DNA of 64,000 nt, taken from UBA6918 sp040754425 (lineage in GTDB: Bacteria > Pseudomonadota > Gammaproteobacteria > Burkholderiales > Thiobacillaceae). The notes under the pieces are model-generated. The model made no database searches, was not told the DNA's origin, and was given only the letters and a program-made list of their open reading frames with translations. The stretch is taken from assembly GCA_040754425.1 (NCBI GenBank), contig JBFMCR010000041.1, positions 52,304 through 116,303 of the forward strand, read 5' to 3'. How positions within the stretch are numbered: the first letter of the stretch is position 1; each line of letters opens with the position of its first letter. This document shows positions 34,252 to 42,477 of this stretch, piece after piece. The translations under genes and the position numbers were made by a program.

Positions 34252-35157
34252 ATGGCAAGCAGCTTGATGCTGAACAATGCGGCCTGCCGCTGCCAGGAGT
34301 ACCTGGCCTTGTGCAAGATTCGCGTGGTATCGCTGATCGTGTTCACCGCCGTGATCGGCATGTTTCTGGCCACCCCCGGCATGGTGCCGTTGCAGGTGCT
34401 GTGGTCCGGCACGCTCGGCATTGCGCTGGTGGCCGCCGCTGCCGCCGCCTTCAACTGCCTGGTCGAGCAGAAGATCGATGCCGTGATGGCGCGTACCCGA
34501 GCGCGCCCCTTGCCGACAGGCAAGCTCAGCAATGCCCAGGTCATTCTGTTTTCCGGGCTCATCGGCGGCGCCGGCCTCTATCTTCTCTACGTCTTCGTGA
34601 ATCCGCTCACCATGTGGCTGACCCTGGCCACCTTCGTCGGCTATGCGGTGATCTATACCATCATCCTCAAGCCCTCCACGCCGCAGAACATTGTGATCGG
34701 CGGCGCTTCCGGCGCCATGCCGCCGGTGCTGGGCTGGGCGGCGGTGACCGGCGAGATCAACCATGACGCCTTGCTGCTGTTCTTGATCATTTTCGCCTGG
34801 ACGCCGCCGCATTTCTGGGCCCTGGCGCTGTACCGCAAGGAGGAGTACGCGCGCGCCGGGCTGCCCATGCTGCCGGTCACGCATGGTGAAAAATTCACCC
34901 GGCTGCACGTGCTGTTCTATACCTTCATCCTGCTGGCGGTGAGCATCCTGCCGGTGACCACGGGCATGGGCGGCTGGATCTACCTGGTTGCGGCGCTCGT
35001 TCTGGGCGGGAGGTTCATCGCCCTCGGCTGGGGGCTGTGGTGCAATTATTCCGATGCGCTTGCCAGACGCACTTTCCGCTATTCCATCTGGTATCTGAGC
35101 CTGTTGTTTGCCGCCATGCTGGTGGACCACTACATCCGCTTGCCGGTCGCAGGCTGA
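34252..35157 (+). CDS. ctaB: Protohaem IX farnesyltransferase (haem O synthase)
   Basis: A 301-residue UbiA-family membrane prenyltransferase that makes haem O for CtaA. The first Asp-rich region is replaced by the haem O synthase form NCLVEQKIDAVMARTRARPLP. The second motif region and WTPPHFWALALYRKEEYARAG are also typical. There are about nine TM helices. It closes the surf1-SCO-like-ctaA-ctaB operon. Confidence 0.94.
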   Translation: MASSLMLNNAACRCQEYLALCKIRVVSLIVFTAVIGMFLATPGMVPLQVLWSGTLGIALVAAAAAAFNCLVEQKIDAVMARTRARPLPTGKLSNAQVILFSGLIGGAGLYLLYVFVNPLTMWLTLATFVGYAVIYTIILKPSTPQNIVIGGASGAMPPVLGWAAVTGEINHDALLLFLIIFAWTPPHFWALALYRKEEYARAGLPMLPVTHGEKFTRLHVLFYTFILLAVSILPVTTGMGGWIYLVAALVLGGRFIALGWGLWCNYSDALARRTFRYSIWYLSLLFAAMLVDHYIRLPVAG

Positions 35158-35196
35158 CTTGGTAGCAATTTACCTGGGATATTCAGACCACTTTGT

Positions 35197-35202
35197 TATA
35201 AT
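35197..35202 (+). promoter_or_regulatory. Consensus -10 element of the rrf2-sco1 operon
   Basis: A perfect TATAAT lies 32 bases before the rrf2 start. The -35 position is poor. The stretch 35170-35194 covers it and resembles an IscR-type site only weakly (about 17 of 25 positions), so autoregulation is speculative. Confidence 0.45.
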
Positions 35203-35233
35203 TTGGGCCGTGCCGTTCTTTGGGTGTGCCTAA

Positions 35234-35698
35234 ATGATTCTGTCACGTACCAGTCAGTATGCTGTTCAGGCCCTGATCTACATGGCGACCCAGCCTGCGG
35301 GGGCGCCCATCCTGAACAAGGACATCGCGGCCAGGCTCAATGTGCCCGCCCCCTACCTTGCCAAAATCCTGCAGAGCCTGGCCAAAGGCAATCTGTTGTA
35401 TTCCTTTCGCGGACGTCTGGGCGGTTTCTGTCTCAAAGAAGACGGGGTCAAAATGACTCTGATGGACATCGTGTTGCTGACCGAGGGCCCTGCCTTTACC
35501 CAAAGTTGCCTGCTGGGCTTGAAAAAGTGCTCGGACGAAACGGCGTGTCCTGTGCATTTCCGCTGGTCGCCGGTGAAGGAAAAAATCATCAGCCTTCTCA
35601 AGGAAACCACCCTAGACAAGCTGGCCAAGGCCGTGCAGTCGGGCAAGTATCGGCTGGCTGATCTGCCGACTGCCGCCATCGAGCAGGTCGGGGCATGA
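35234..35698 (+). CDS. Rrf2-family transcription regulator with three-cysteine motif
   Basis: A 154-residue Rrf2 protein. The winged-helix domain covers about 1-75 (MILSRTSQYAVQALIYMA, then VPAPYLAKILQSLAKG and RGRLGGFCL). Cys92, Cys99 and Cys105 form a CX6CX5C group at the place of the Fe-S ligands of IscR and NsrR (Cys92, 98 and 104 in IscR), so it may bind an Fe-S cluster. It sits between the aa3 and cbb3 genes and overlaps sco1 by four bases. Targets are unknown. Confidence 0.85.
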   Translation: MILSRTSQYAVQALIYMATQPAGAPILNKDIAARLNVPAPYLAKILQSLAKGNLLYSFRGRLGGFCLKEDGVKMTLMDIVLLTEGPAFTQSCLLGLKKCSDETACPVHFRWSPVKEKIISLLKETTLDKLAKAVQSGKYRLADLPTAAIEQVGA

Positions 35699-36291
35699 AA
35701 AAACTGGTTTTGTTGGCCGCCATGTCCGTGGCGCTGGCGGCATGCGGGCCGTCGGAAGCTCCCCCGCCCGAACCCAAATTCCTGGCGACCGATGTCACCG
35801 GGGCTCCCTGGGGGCGTGATTTCCGCCTGACCGACCATAACGGCCGGGAACGCACCCTGGCCGATTTCCGCGGCAAGGTCGTAGCCATATTTTTCGGCTA
35901 TACGCGTTGCCCTGACGTCTGTCCGACCACGCTGTCGGATTTCGCCATGGCGATGCGTGAACTGGGGGCGGATGCGGACAGGGTGCAAGTCCTGTTTGTG
36001 ACCGTCGATCCCGAGCGGGACACGCCCGAAATGCTGGGCAAATACGTGCCGTCCTTTTACCCGACTTTTCTGGGGATGTATACCGATCCTGCTTCCCTTG
36101 CCGAACTGGCAAGGGAGTTCAAAGTGGTTTATCAAAAAAATTTCGTCAAAGGACCGGCCGGGTATCTGATCGACCACAGTGCCGGCACCTATGTATTTGA
36201 TTCGCAAGGAAGATTGCGCCTGCACATGGCGTATGGCACGGGGCCGGCGGCAATTGCCCAGGATTTGCGCACGCTGCTGGCACAGGAATAG
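35695..36291 (+). CDS. SCO1/SenC copper chaperone lipoprotein
   Basis: A 198-residue lipoprotein (lipobox LAAC, Cys17) with a thioredoxin-fold SCO domain. CPDVC and the distal His in IDHSAGTYVFD are the copper ligands. It loads copper into CuA or supports cbb3 assembly. ATGA overlap couples it to the Rrf2 regulator. This is unusual enough to suggest that the regulator senses oxidase maturation or copper stress. Confidence 0.9.
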   Translation: MKKLVLLAAMSVALAACGPSEAPPPEPKFLATDVTGAPWGRDFRLTDHNGRERTLADFRGKVVAIFFGYTRCPDVCPTTLSDFAMAMRELGADADRVQVLFVTVDPERDTPEMLGKYVPSFYPTFLGMYTDPASLAELAREFKVVYQKNFVKGPAGYLIDHSAGTYVFDSQGRLRLHMAYGTGPAAIAQDLRTLLAQE

Positions 36292-36310
36292 CGCTTGGCC
36301 CACATGAGGC

Positions 36311-36340
36311 TTGTCGGATGGTCTGGCTATCCGTTACAAT
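36311..36340 (+). promoter_or_regulatory. Candidate sigma-70 promoter of ccoNOQP
   Basis: TTGTCG (36311-36316) and TACAAT (36335-36340) are 18 bases apart, about 80 bases before the ccoN ATG. No FNR/Anr box (TTGAT-N4-ATCAA) was found in the 130-base gap. Confidence 0.45.
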
Positions 36341-36379
36341 GTCGCGCTTAATTTTTCAGCATATTTGGGTTTTCTAAAT

Positions 36380-36401
36380 TAAAAAAGCCTTGTTGCAAGG
36401 C
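36380..36401 (-). terminator. Terminator-like hairpin in antisense orientation before ccoN
   Basis: GCCTTG and CAAGGC (36387-36392 and 36396-36401) form a stem with a three-base loop. On the minus strand six T follow (A run 36381-36386). No minus-strand gene ends here. It may stop antisense transcripts, or act on plus as a leader hairpin just before the ccoN ribosome site. Confidence 0.45.
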
Positions 36402-36421
36402 GTTCGGAAAGCGGGGGTGTC

Positions 36422-37882
36422 ATGGCGATAACAACGTTCTCGTCGGCTGAGCAGTACAACTTTGATATTGTCAAGAAATTTGCCGTCATGGCCGTGGTTT
36501 GGGCGGTGGTCGGCATGTTCGTCGGTGTGTATATCGCCTCGGAACTGGCCTGGCCGTTCCTGAACTTCGACAGTCCCTACATCAGTTTCGGCCGCCTGCG
36601 CCCGGTGCATACCGGCGCGGTGATTTTCGGTTTTGGCGGCTCGGCGTTGTTTGCCACTTCCTATTACGTGGTGCAGCGCACCTGCCAGACCCGCCTGATT
36701 TCCGACGGTATGGCGAGCTTCACCTTCTGGGGCTGGCAGGCGGTCATTGTCCTGGCGGCGCTGTCCTACGTGTCGGGCTACTCCCAAGGCCGCGAATACG
36801 CCGAAATGGAATGGCCGATCGACATACTCATCGAAGTGGTATGGGTCGCCTACCTGATCCTCTTCGTCGGCACCATCATGCGCCGCAAGCAGCCCCACAT
36901 CTATGTCGCCAACTGGTTCTACCTCGCCTTCATCCTGGCGACCGCGCTGCTGCACACCTTCAACAACCTGGCCGTTCCCGTTGACCTGTTCTCGCTCAAG
37001 TCCTACAGCCTGTTCTCCGGCACCCAGGACGCCATGACCCAGTGGTGGTACGGCCATAACGCGGTGGGCTTCTTCCTCACCGCCGCCTTCCTCGGCATGA
37101 TGTACTACTTCGTGCCCAAGCAGGCCGGCCGGCCGATCTATTCCTATCGCCTGTCCATCGTCCACTTTTGGGCGCTGGGCTTCATGTACATGTGGGTGGG
37201 CGCGCACCACCTGCACTGGACCGCGCTGCCGGACTGGACTTCGACCTTGGCCGCGACCTTCTCCATCCTGCTCCTGATGCCGTCCTGGGGCGGCATGATC
37301 AACGGCATCATGACCCTGTCCGGCGCCTGGGACAAGCTGCGCACCGACCCGGTAATGCGCTTCCTGATCGTGGCGCTGTCCTTCTACGGCATGTCCACTT
37401 TCGAAGGCCCGATGATGTCGTTGAAGGAAGTGAACGCCCTGTCGCACTACACCGACTGGACCGTGGGCCATGTGCACTCTGGCGCCCTGGGCTGGGTGGC
37501 GATGATCTCCTTCGGTTCGCTCTACCACATGATCCCCAAGCTGTGGGACACCAAGCTCTACAGCACCAGGCTGGTTGAAGTTCACTTCTGGCTGGCAACC
37601 ATAGGCGTGCTGCTCTACATCATCGCCATGTGGGTGTCCGGCATCACCCAGGGCCTGATGTGGCGTGCCACCGACGAATTCGGCAACCTGCAGTACTCCT
37701 TCGTCGAGTCCGTGGCGGCAATGGTGCCGTTCTACATCATGCGTGCCGTCGGCGGCGCCTTCTTCCTGTCCGGTGCGGCCATCATGGCTTACAACGTCTT
37801 CATGACCATCCGCCAGGGCAAGCAGGAAGCCGCCGCGCTGGAAGCCAGGCTGGCCGCCAAAATGGCAGCCGTCGGCGCGTAA
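36422..37882 (+). CDS. ccoN: cbb3-type cytochrome c oxidase subunit I
   Basis: A 486-residue catalytic subunit of the high-affinity oxidase, with 12 or more TM helices carrying haem b, haem b3 and CuB. RLRPVHTGAVIFGFG, QWWYGHNAVGFFLT (CuB His-Tyr region), GAHHLHWTALPDW (CuB His pair) and TVGHVHSGALGWV (haem ligands) are visible. GGGGG before the ATG is the ribosome site. It leads ccoNOQP. Confidence 0.96.
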   Translation: MAITTFSSAEQYNFDIVKKFAVMAVVWAVVGMFVGVYIASELAWPFLNFDSPYISFGRLRPVHTGAVIFGFGGSALFATSYYVVQRTCQTRLISDGMASFTFWGWQAVIVLAALSYVSGYSQGREYAEMEWPIDILIEVVWVAYLILFVGTIMRRKQPHIYVANWFYLAFILATALLHTFNNLAVPVDLFSLKSYSLFSGTQDAMTQWWYGHNAVGFFLTAAFLGMMYYFVPKQAGRPIYSYRLSIVHFWALGFMYMWVGAHHLHWTALPDWTSTLAATFSILLLMPSWGGMINGIMTLSGAWDKLRTDPVMRFLIVALSFYGMSTFEGPMMSLKEVNALSHYTDWTVGHVHSGALGWVAMISFGSLYHMIPKLWDTKLYSTRLVEVHFWLATIGVLLYIIAMWVSGITQGLMWRATDEFGNLQYSFVESVAAMVPFYIMRAVGGAFFLSGAAIMAYNVFMTIRQGKQEAAALEARLAAKMAAVGA

Positions 37883-37894
37883 GGAGCAGACGAC

Positions 37895-38647
37895 ATGCGT
37901 ATCAATTTCAAGCACGAATGGATTGAAACCAACATCGGCCTGATGCTGGTGCTGACCATGCTGGCGATCAGCGTGGGCGGCCTGGTCGAAATCGCGCCGC
38001 TGTTTTTCATCAAGAAGACCGTGGAAAATGTCGAGGGCATCAATGTCCGCCCCTACACGCCGCTGGAACTGCGCGGCCGTGACATCTACATCCGTGAGGG
38101 CTGCTATACCTGCCATTCGCAGATGATCCGCCCCTTCGTCGATGAAAAGCTGCGCTACGGCCATTACTCCCTGGCAGCCGAGTCGCAATACGATCACCCC
38201 TTCCAGTGGGGCTCCAAGCGTACCGGCCCCGATCTCGCGCGCGTGGGGGGCAAGTATTCCAATGCATGGCACGTTCAGCACCTGATTGCGCCGCGATCCA
38301 TGGTGCCCGAGTCGGTGATGCCGAATTACCCCTGGCTGGCGACGACGCTGCTGGACCTCTCCGACATCACCGGGCGCATGAAGGCGCTGCGCGCCGTCGG
38401 CGTGCCGTACTCGCTCACCGAGGCCGAGCGTGAAGCCAACGTCAAGAAATTTGGCGAGCAGATCGCCGCCCAGTTGCATATTGCCGATGCCAAGCAGAAT
38501 CTGGTCGAGCAGGCCAACCTCGGCAATTACGACGGCGACAGGGCCGGCGTGTCGGAAATGGACGCCCTCGTTGCCTATCTGCAGGTGCTCGGCACCATGG
38601 TGGATTTCACCCGGCTCGATGAAGACGAGCTGGTGCGTTCCCGCTAG
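37895..38647 (+). CDS. ccoO: cbb3-type cytochrome c oxidase subunit II (monohaem c)
   Basis: A 250-residue protein with one N-terminal TM anchor (about 15-33) and a periplasmic monohaem cytochrome c domain. The haem motif CYTCH is at 70-74. The likely Met ligand is in PRSMVPESVMPNYPWL. It passes electrons to CcoN. It starts 12 bases after ccoN and precedes ccoQ by 20. Confidence 0.95.
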   Translation: MRINFKHEWIETNIGLMLVLTMLAISVGGLVEIAPLFFIKKTVENVEGINVRPYTPLELRGRDIYIREGCYTCHSQMIRPFVDEKLRYGHYSLAAESQYDHPFQWGSKRTGPDLARVGGKYSNAWHVQHLIAPRSMVPESVMPNYPWLATTLLDLSDITGRMKALRAVGVPYSLTEAEREANVKKFGEQIAAQLHIADAKQNLVEQANLGNYDGDRAGVSEMDALVAYLQVLGTMVDFTRLDEDELVRSR

Positions 38648-38667
38648 ACATTTGACCGGGGCGGGCG

Positions 38668-38847
38668 ATGGAGTGGCTGAACTGGTTTTCCAGGCCTGAA
38701 AATACCAAGCCGCTCGCCCTGTTGATATTTTTTGTGACCTTTGTCGGCATCGTGCTGTACGTATACGGCAGCAAGAAGCGCAGCAAGCGGCTGGAATCCT
38801 ACAAGGATATCCCCTTCCAGGACGATGCCAGCGACAACAAGGACTAA
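38668..38847 (+). CDS. ccoQ: cbb3-type oxidase subunit CcoQ/FixQ
   Basis: A 59-residue single-TM protein (helix about 16-33) with a charged cytoplasmic tail (YGSKKRSKRLESYKD). The position between ccoO and ccoP and the tail are typical of CcoQ, which stabilises the complex. The stop at 38847 abuts the ccoP start. It is short enough to be missed by size cut-offs. Confidence 0.85.
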   Translation: MEWLNWFSRPENTKPLALLIFFVTFVGIVLYVYGSKKRSKRLESYKDIPFQDDASDNKD

Positions 38848-38850
38848 GTG

Positions 38851-39786
38851 ATGAGCGAACAAAATCTCCAATCGCAAACCGTGCAGACTACCGGCCATGC
38901 CTGGGACGGCGATCTGCAGGAATTCAACAATCCGCTGCCGACCTGGTGGGTGTATGTTTTTTACTTCACCATCATTTTTGCCGTCGCCTACTGGATCATC
39001 TATCCCTCATGGCCGTTCGGCAAAGGCTTCCTGACCGGCGTGCCCATTCCCGGCCTGTCGCGGATCACCTACACCAACGACAAGGGCGAAACGGTCGAGA
39101 GCCACTGGAACACGCGCGCGTTGCTGGCGAAAAAGCTCAACGAGCATGCCGAAATGCAGAAGCCCTACTTCAACAAGGTGGCGGCCAGCGACTTCAACCG
39201 GATCGCCGGGGACCCCGAGCTTTCCGGCTTCGTGCTGTCCGCCGGCAAGGCGCTGTTCACCGACAACTGCGCGCCCTGCCACCAGCAGGGCGGCCAGGGC
39301 GTGGTCGGCTTCTTTCCCAACCTCACCGATGACGACTGGCTCTATGGCGGCACCTACGACAAGATCCACCAGACCCTGGTGAACGGCCGACGCGGCTACA
39401 TGCCTGCTTTCGGCGAGGTGCTCTCCGCGGGAGAGATCGATGCGCTCGCCAACTACGTAGCCAGCCTGTCCGGCATCGAGCATGACGCAGTCAAAGCCGC
39501 AGACGGTCGCGCGCTGTTCACCTCCGAGACCGCTGCCTGCTACTACTGCCACACCGAGAGCGCCAAAGGCCGCCAGGACATGGGCGCGCCCAACCTCACC
39601 GACAGGATCTGGCTGTGGGCCAACGTGCCGGGTGCGGACAAGGCCGAGGACAAGATCGCCGCCATCCGCTCGATCATCGTCGCCGGCGTCAACAAGGGCG
39701 TGATGCCGGCCTGGGGCGAGCGCCTGAGCCCCGAGCAGATCAAGGTACTGACCGTTTACGTGCACGAACTGGGCGGCGGCAAGTAA
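38851..39786 (+). CDS. ccoP: cbb3-type cytochrome c oxidase subunit III (dihaem c)
   Basis: A 311-residue protein with a TM helix at about 33-52 and two cytochrome c domains. Haem motifs are CAPCH (140-144) and CYYCH (230-234). TTGHAWDGDLQEFNNPLPTWW is the standard N-terminus in part. ATG 38851 is preferred over the GTG one codon earlier. It is the electron-entry subunit. A hairpin terminator follows the stop. Confidence 0.95.
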   Translation: MSEQNLQSQTVQTTGHAWDGDLQEFNNPLPTWWVYVFYFTIIFAVAYWIIYPSWPFGKGFLTGVPIPGLSRITYTNDKGETVESHWNTRALLAKKLNEHAEMQKPYFNKVAASDFNRIAGDPELSGFVLSAGKALFTDNCAPCHQQGGQGVVGFFPNLTDDDWLYGGTYDKIHQTLVNGRRGYMPAFGEVLSAGEIDALANYVASLSGIEHDAVKAADGRALFTSETAACYYCHTESAKGRQDMGAPNLTDRIWLWANVPGADKAEDKIAAIRSIIVAGVNKGVMPAWGERLSPEQIKVLTVYVHELGGGK

Positions 39787-39833
39787 GGCATTGAAACCCT
39801 CGCTGGAAAATTCCGAAAATTCAGGAGATTGAG

Positions 39834-39860
39834 AAAAACCCCCGGCCACGGGGGTTTTTT
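39834..39860. terminator. Bidirectional terminator between ccoP and ccoG
   Basis: CCCCCG and CGGGGG arms around a four-base loop are followed by six T on plus and preceded by five A. It sits 16 bases before the ccoG start, so it separates structural (NOQP) from assembly (GHS) genes or sets a lower level for the latter. Confidence 0.85.
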
Positions 39861-39875
39861 GTCTACACAACAGAC

Positions 39876-41309
39876 ATGCAAGTCGGCTTGGAAGAACAGG
39901 TCGCCCCCCTGCAGGGGCGGATTCCGGTATTCACCCGTTCGGTGAAGGGAGCGTTTCGCCGCTTCAAGACCGGCGTGCTGATATTCGCCTATGCGGTATA
40001 TTTTCTGCTGCCGTGGCTGCCCTGGCAGCGCGCGGGCGCGCCCGACCAGGCCGTGCTGTTCGATGTACCCGGCCGGCGTTTCCTGATATTCGACCTCACC
40101 ATGTACCCGCAGGATGTGGTGTGGCTGGCCCTGCTGCTGTTCATTGCCGCCGCCATCCTGTTTTTCGCCACTGCGCTGGTGGGGCGCGCCTTCTGCGGCT
40201 ATTTCTGCTTCCAGACGCTGTGGACGGACTTTTTCATCTGGATCGAAGCAAAGATTCAGGGCGAGCGCCCGGCACGCGTGCGCCTGTACCGGCAGCCATG
40301 GAACCGCGAGAAACTGCTGAAGGTCGGCGCCACCCATCTTGCCTGGCTTGCAGCCAGTTTCTGGACGGGGATGACTTTCATCCTCTATTTCGGTCATGCC
40401 CCCGACCTGGTCGCGCGTTTCTTCGCCGGCGAGGCGGCCGTCGCGGCCTACATCACCGTGGCGGTATTGACCGTGTCGACATATCTTGCCGCCGGCTACA
40501 TGCGCGAGCAGATTTGCACCTATGTCTGTCCCTATGGCCGTTTCCAGAGCGTGATGTACGACCCGGAAACGCTGGCGGTGCACTATGACGCCAGGCGCGG
40601 TGAAGGCCGCCTCGGGCGCGCCAGCGCCCGCGCCGGCCTGCGTACTGCGGAGGAGCGCCATGCACAGGGGCATGGGGACTGCATCGACTGCAAATTGTGC
40701 GTGCAGGTTTGCCCGGCAGGCATCGACATCCGCGAAGGCCTGCAGTACAAATGCATTTCCTGCGGGCTGTGCATCGATGCCTGCAACGGCATCATGGACT
40801 CCATGGGCTTTCCGCGCGGGCTCATACACTATGACTCGGAAGCCAATCTGTCCAGGGAAAAACCGGCAAGGCCGCATCTGCACTGGAAGCGCCTCAAGGT
40901 GGTCGGCTACGGCGTGTCCATCGTGTTGATGACGGCCTATCTCGTCTACAGCATCGCGGCGCGCAGCAGCTTCGAGGCAGCTGTGACCCAAGTGCGCCAG
41001 CCGCTGTTCGTGGTGCTGTCCAACGGCGATATCCGGAACCGCTACCAGATTCGCGTGACCAACAAACTGGGTGTGGCGGAGACTTTCAGTGTCGGCATCA
41101 GGGGCCTGCCGGAAACGGCGCTCGATCTTGGCAATCTGCGCGAAGTCACGGTAAAACCCGGGCACAGTGCCATCCTGCAGGCCAGCGTGATTCTCGACGC
41201 GGCAACGGCGGCCAAAACCCGTGAAGTCGAATTCGTCATTACGCCGCGCGCGCATCCGCAGGAAGCGCGTACGGAAACCGCCGCTTTCCACTATTCGGAA
41301 CAGCGTTGA
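39876..41309 (+). CDS. ccoG: cbb3 oxidase accessory protein CcoG (Fe-S membrane protein)
   Basis: A 477-residue membrane protein with about five TM helices and a cytoplasmic 2[4Fe-4S] ferredoxin-like domain. Cluster motifs are CIDCKLCVQVCP and CISCGLCIDACN; membrane-side motifs include GYFCFQTLW and CTYVCPYGRFQ. A C-terminal immunoglobulin-like domain follows residue 360. Family members act as a Cu(II) reductase for oxidase copper supply. A weak ribosome site precedes it, just after the terminator. Confidence 0.92.
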   Translation: MQVGLEEQVAPLQGRIPVFTRSVKGAFRRFKTGVLIFAYAVYFLLPWLPWQRAGAPDQAVLFDVPGRRFLIFDLTMYPQDVVWLALLLFIAAAILFFATALVGRAFCGYFCFQTLWTDFFIWIEAKIQGERPARVRLYRQPWNREKLLKVGATHLAWLAASFWTGMTFILYFGHAPDLVARFFAGEAAVAAYITVAVLTVSTYLAAGYMREQICTYVCPYGRFQSVMYDPETLAVHYDARRGEGRLGRASARAGLRTAEERHAQGHGDCIDCKLCVQVCPAGIDIREGLQYKCISCGLCIDACNGIMDSMGFPRGLIHYDSEANLSREKPARPHLHWKRLKVVGYGVSIVLMTAYLVYSIAARSSFEAAVTQVRQPLFVVLSNGDIRNRYQIRVTNKLGVAETFSVGIRGLPETALDLGNLREVTVKPGHSAILQASVILDAATAAKTREVEFVITPRAHPQEARTETAAFHYSEQR

Positions 41310-41316
41310 GGCAGAC

Positions 41317-42072
41317 ATGGAAACAGGGCTGACTTTGTTCGGCGGGCTGGCGGCAGTGATGCTTCTCTATGCGGGGGCACGCGCGCTGCGCATGCCGGCA
41401 GAGCTGGCTGGCCTCGTCGCTGCGGGCATTCCCCTGTTTGCCTATATTGCGACCCTGTTCGGCGCCTGGCCGGGCCTCGACGTCGTGGCCATCCATGTTG
41501 CGGTCTTCATCATCGCGGCATTCGTGCTGGCGGTGTTTTCCCGCCTTCGCGCCAGGCAGGCGCGCATGCACTGGGCGCCCAAGGCGCTGATCGCGTTTTT
41601 TCTGGTGCTCATCGTGATGAACGCCGGCTTCCTTTATGTTTCGACCAAAGGCCTGCCGCCCGCGCTGGCCGGCCTGCTACTGCCCGGCGGCGGGAATAGG
41701 GCCCTGCACACCGGCTTTGCCGGCACCACGCGGCATGGAGAAGAAGCGGCCAGGGCCGTCGGCGCCGATTTGTCGCGCCGGCATCGCAACGAAGCGCTGG
41801 GCTGGCAAGTGCGCGTGGAGGGGCTGCGCATGCCGTCGGTTGGCCAGAACGCCGTGACGGTGTTTGCCGATGACGGCAACGGCCGGCCGCTGGCAAACCT
41901 TGCCGGAGAATGGCGGATCGGCAGGCCGGGGGCCGAACAGATCGCTGTCCCGCTCAAGGCCACGGTCGCCGGTCAGTACGAAGCGCGCCTGGATTTCTCG
42001 GCTGCCGGCCTGTGGCTGGTTGAACTGCAACTCGATGCCTACCGCCAGACCTGGGAGATTCGGGTGCCATGA
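41317..42072 (+). CDS. CcoH/FixH-family protein with an N-terminal membrane extension
   Basis: A 251-residue protein. The C-terminal two thirds, after a TM helix at about 85-103, fit the periplasmic FixH domain (DLSRRHRNEALGWQVRVEGLR, then a beta-rich end WEIRVP). The first 75 residues add about three further TM helices, which a normal CcoH of about 160 residues lacks. GAGG before ATG 41317 supports the start. It lies between ccoG and ccoS with ATGA overlap to ccoS. No ccoI is present. Confidence 0.75.
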   Translation: METGLTLFGGLAAVMLLYAGARALRMPAELAGLVAAGIPLFAYIATLFGAWPGLDVVAIHVAVFIIAAFVLAVFSRLRARQARMHWAPKALIAFFLVLIVMNAGFLYVSTKGLPPALAGLLLPGGGNRALHTGFAGTTRHGEEAARAVGADLSRRHRNEALGWQVRVEGLRMPSVGQNAVTVFADDGNGRPLANLAGEWRIGRPGAEQIAVPLKATVAGQYEARLDFSAAGLWLVELQLDAYRQTWEIRVP

Positions 42073-42257
42073 GCGCGACCCTGCTGTTTCTCTTCGCGCT
42101 TACCGGAATCTTTGTGGTGCTGCTGATTGCCGGCATCCTCTGGTCCATCAAGAGCGGCCAGTTCGAGGACATGGAAGGACCGGCAGAGCGCATTCTCATG
42201 GACGACGACGATCCGCGTCTGCCCGGGCGCAAGCCGTTGAGCCGCGACCGGGAATAA
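42069..42257 (+). CDS. ccoS: cbb3-type oxidase assembly protein CcoS
   Basis: A 62-residue protein with one TM helix (about 5-27) followed by WSIKSGQFEDMEGPAERIL, the CcoS signature, and an acidic DDDDP tail. It is needed for cofactor insertion in cbb3 oxidases. It overlaps the FixH-like gene by four bases. A 35-residue reading frame follows after 34 bases. Confidence 0.88.
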   Translation: MSATLLFLFALTGIFVVLLIAGILWSIKSGQFEDMEGPAERILMDDDDPRLPGRKPLSRDRE

Positions 42258-42291
42258 ATTAGAATTCGCTTAAATGATCCGGGAGTTGACG

Positions 42292-42399
42292 ATGAAACAG
42301 TATCTATCCAAGGAAAACCTGCCCATGATTCTGGTGGTGGGCCTGGTCGTGTGGGCGTGGCTCAGCCTGATCAGCGTGCTGATTGCCGGCATGTTCTGA
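42292..42399 (+). CDS. Putative 35-residue single-TM microprotein after ccoS
   Basis: A short frame beginning MKQYLSKENLPM, with a strongly hydrophobic helix (about 12-33) and a stop 16 bases before the shared terminator. GGGAG seven bases before the ATG is a good ribosome site. The position at the end of the cbb3 assembly operon, the size and the single helix resemble small oxidase subunits such as CcoM, but I see no diagnostic sequence. Expression is not proven. Confidence 0.55.
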   Translation: MKQYLSKENLPMILVVGLVVWAWLSLISVLIAGMF

Positions 42400-42414
42400 C
42401 AGGGAAGCCCCAGC

Positions 42415-42456
42415 AAAAAGCCCCGCTGCTTTACATTGAGGCAGCGGGGCTTTTTT
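42415..42456. terminator. Bidirectional terminator between the cco operon and rpoH
   Basis: An 11-bp perfect stem (42419-42429 with 42441-42451) is flanked by five A and six T, so it can end both the plus-strand cco unit and the minus-strand rpoH gene. Confidence 0.9.
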
Positions 42457-42477
42457 GTGGTTGTTGCGGGAAAGATC

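Noticed and set aside
36292..36421. FNR/Anr site before ccoN
   Set aside because: I looked for TTGAT-N4-ATCAA, expected for a microaerobic oxidase, and found no acceptable match.
36374..38479. Open minus-strand frame of about 700 codons opposite ccoN and ccoO
   Set aside because: It is rich in His, Gly and Gln with no domain, and lies exactly antisense to two certain genes.
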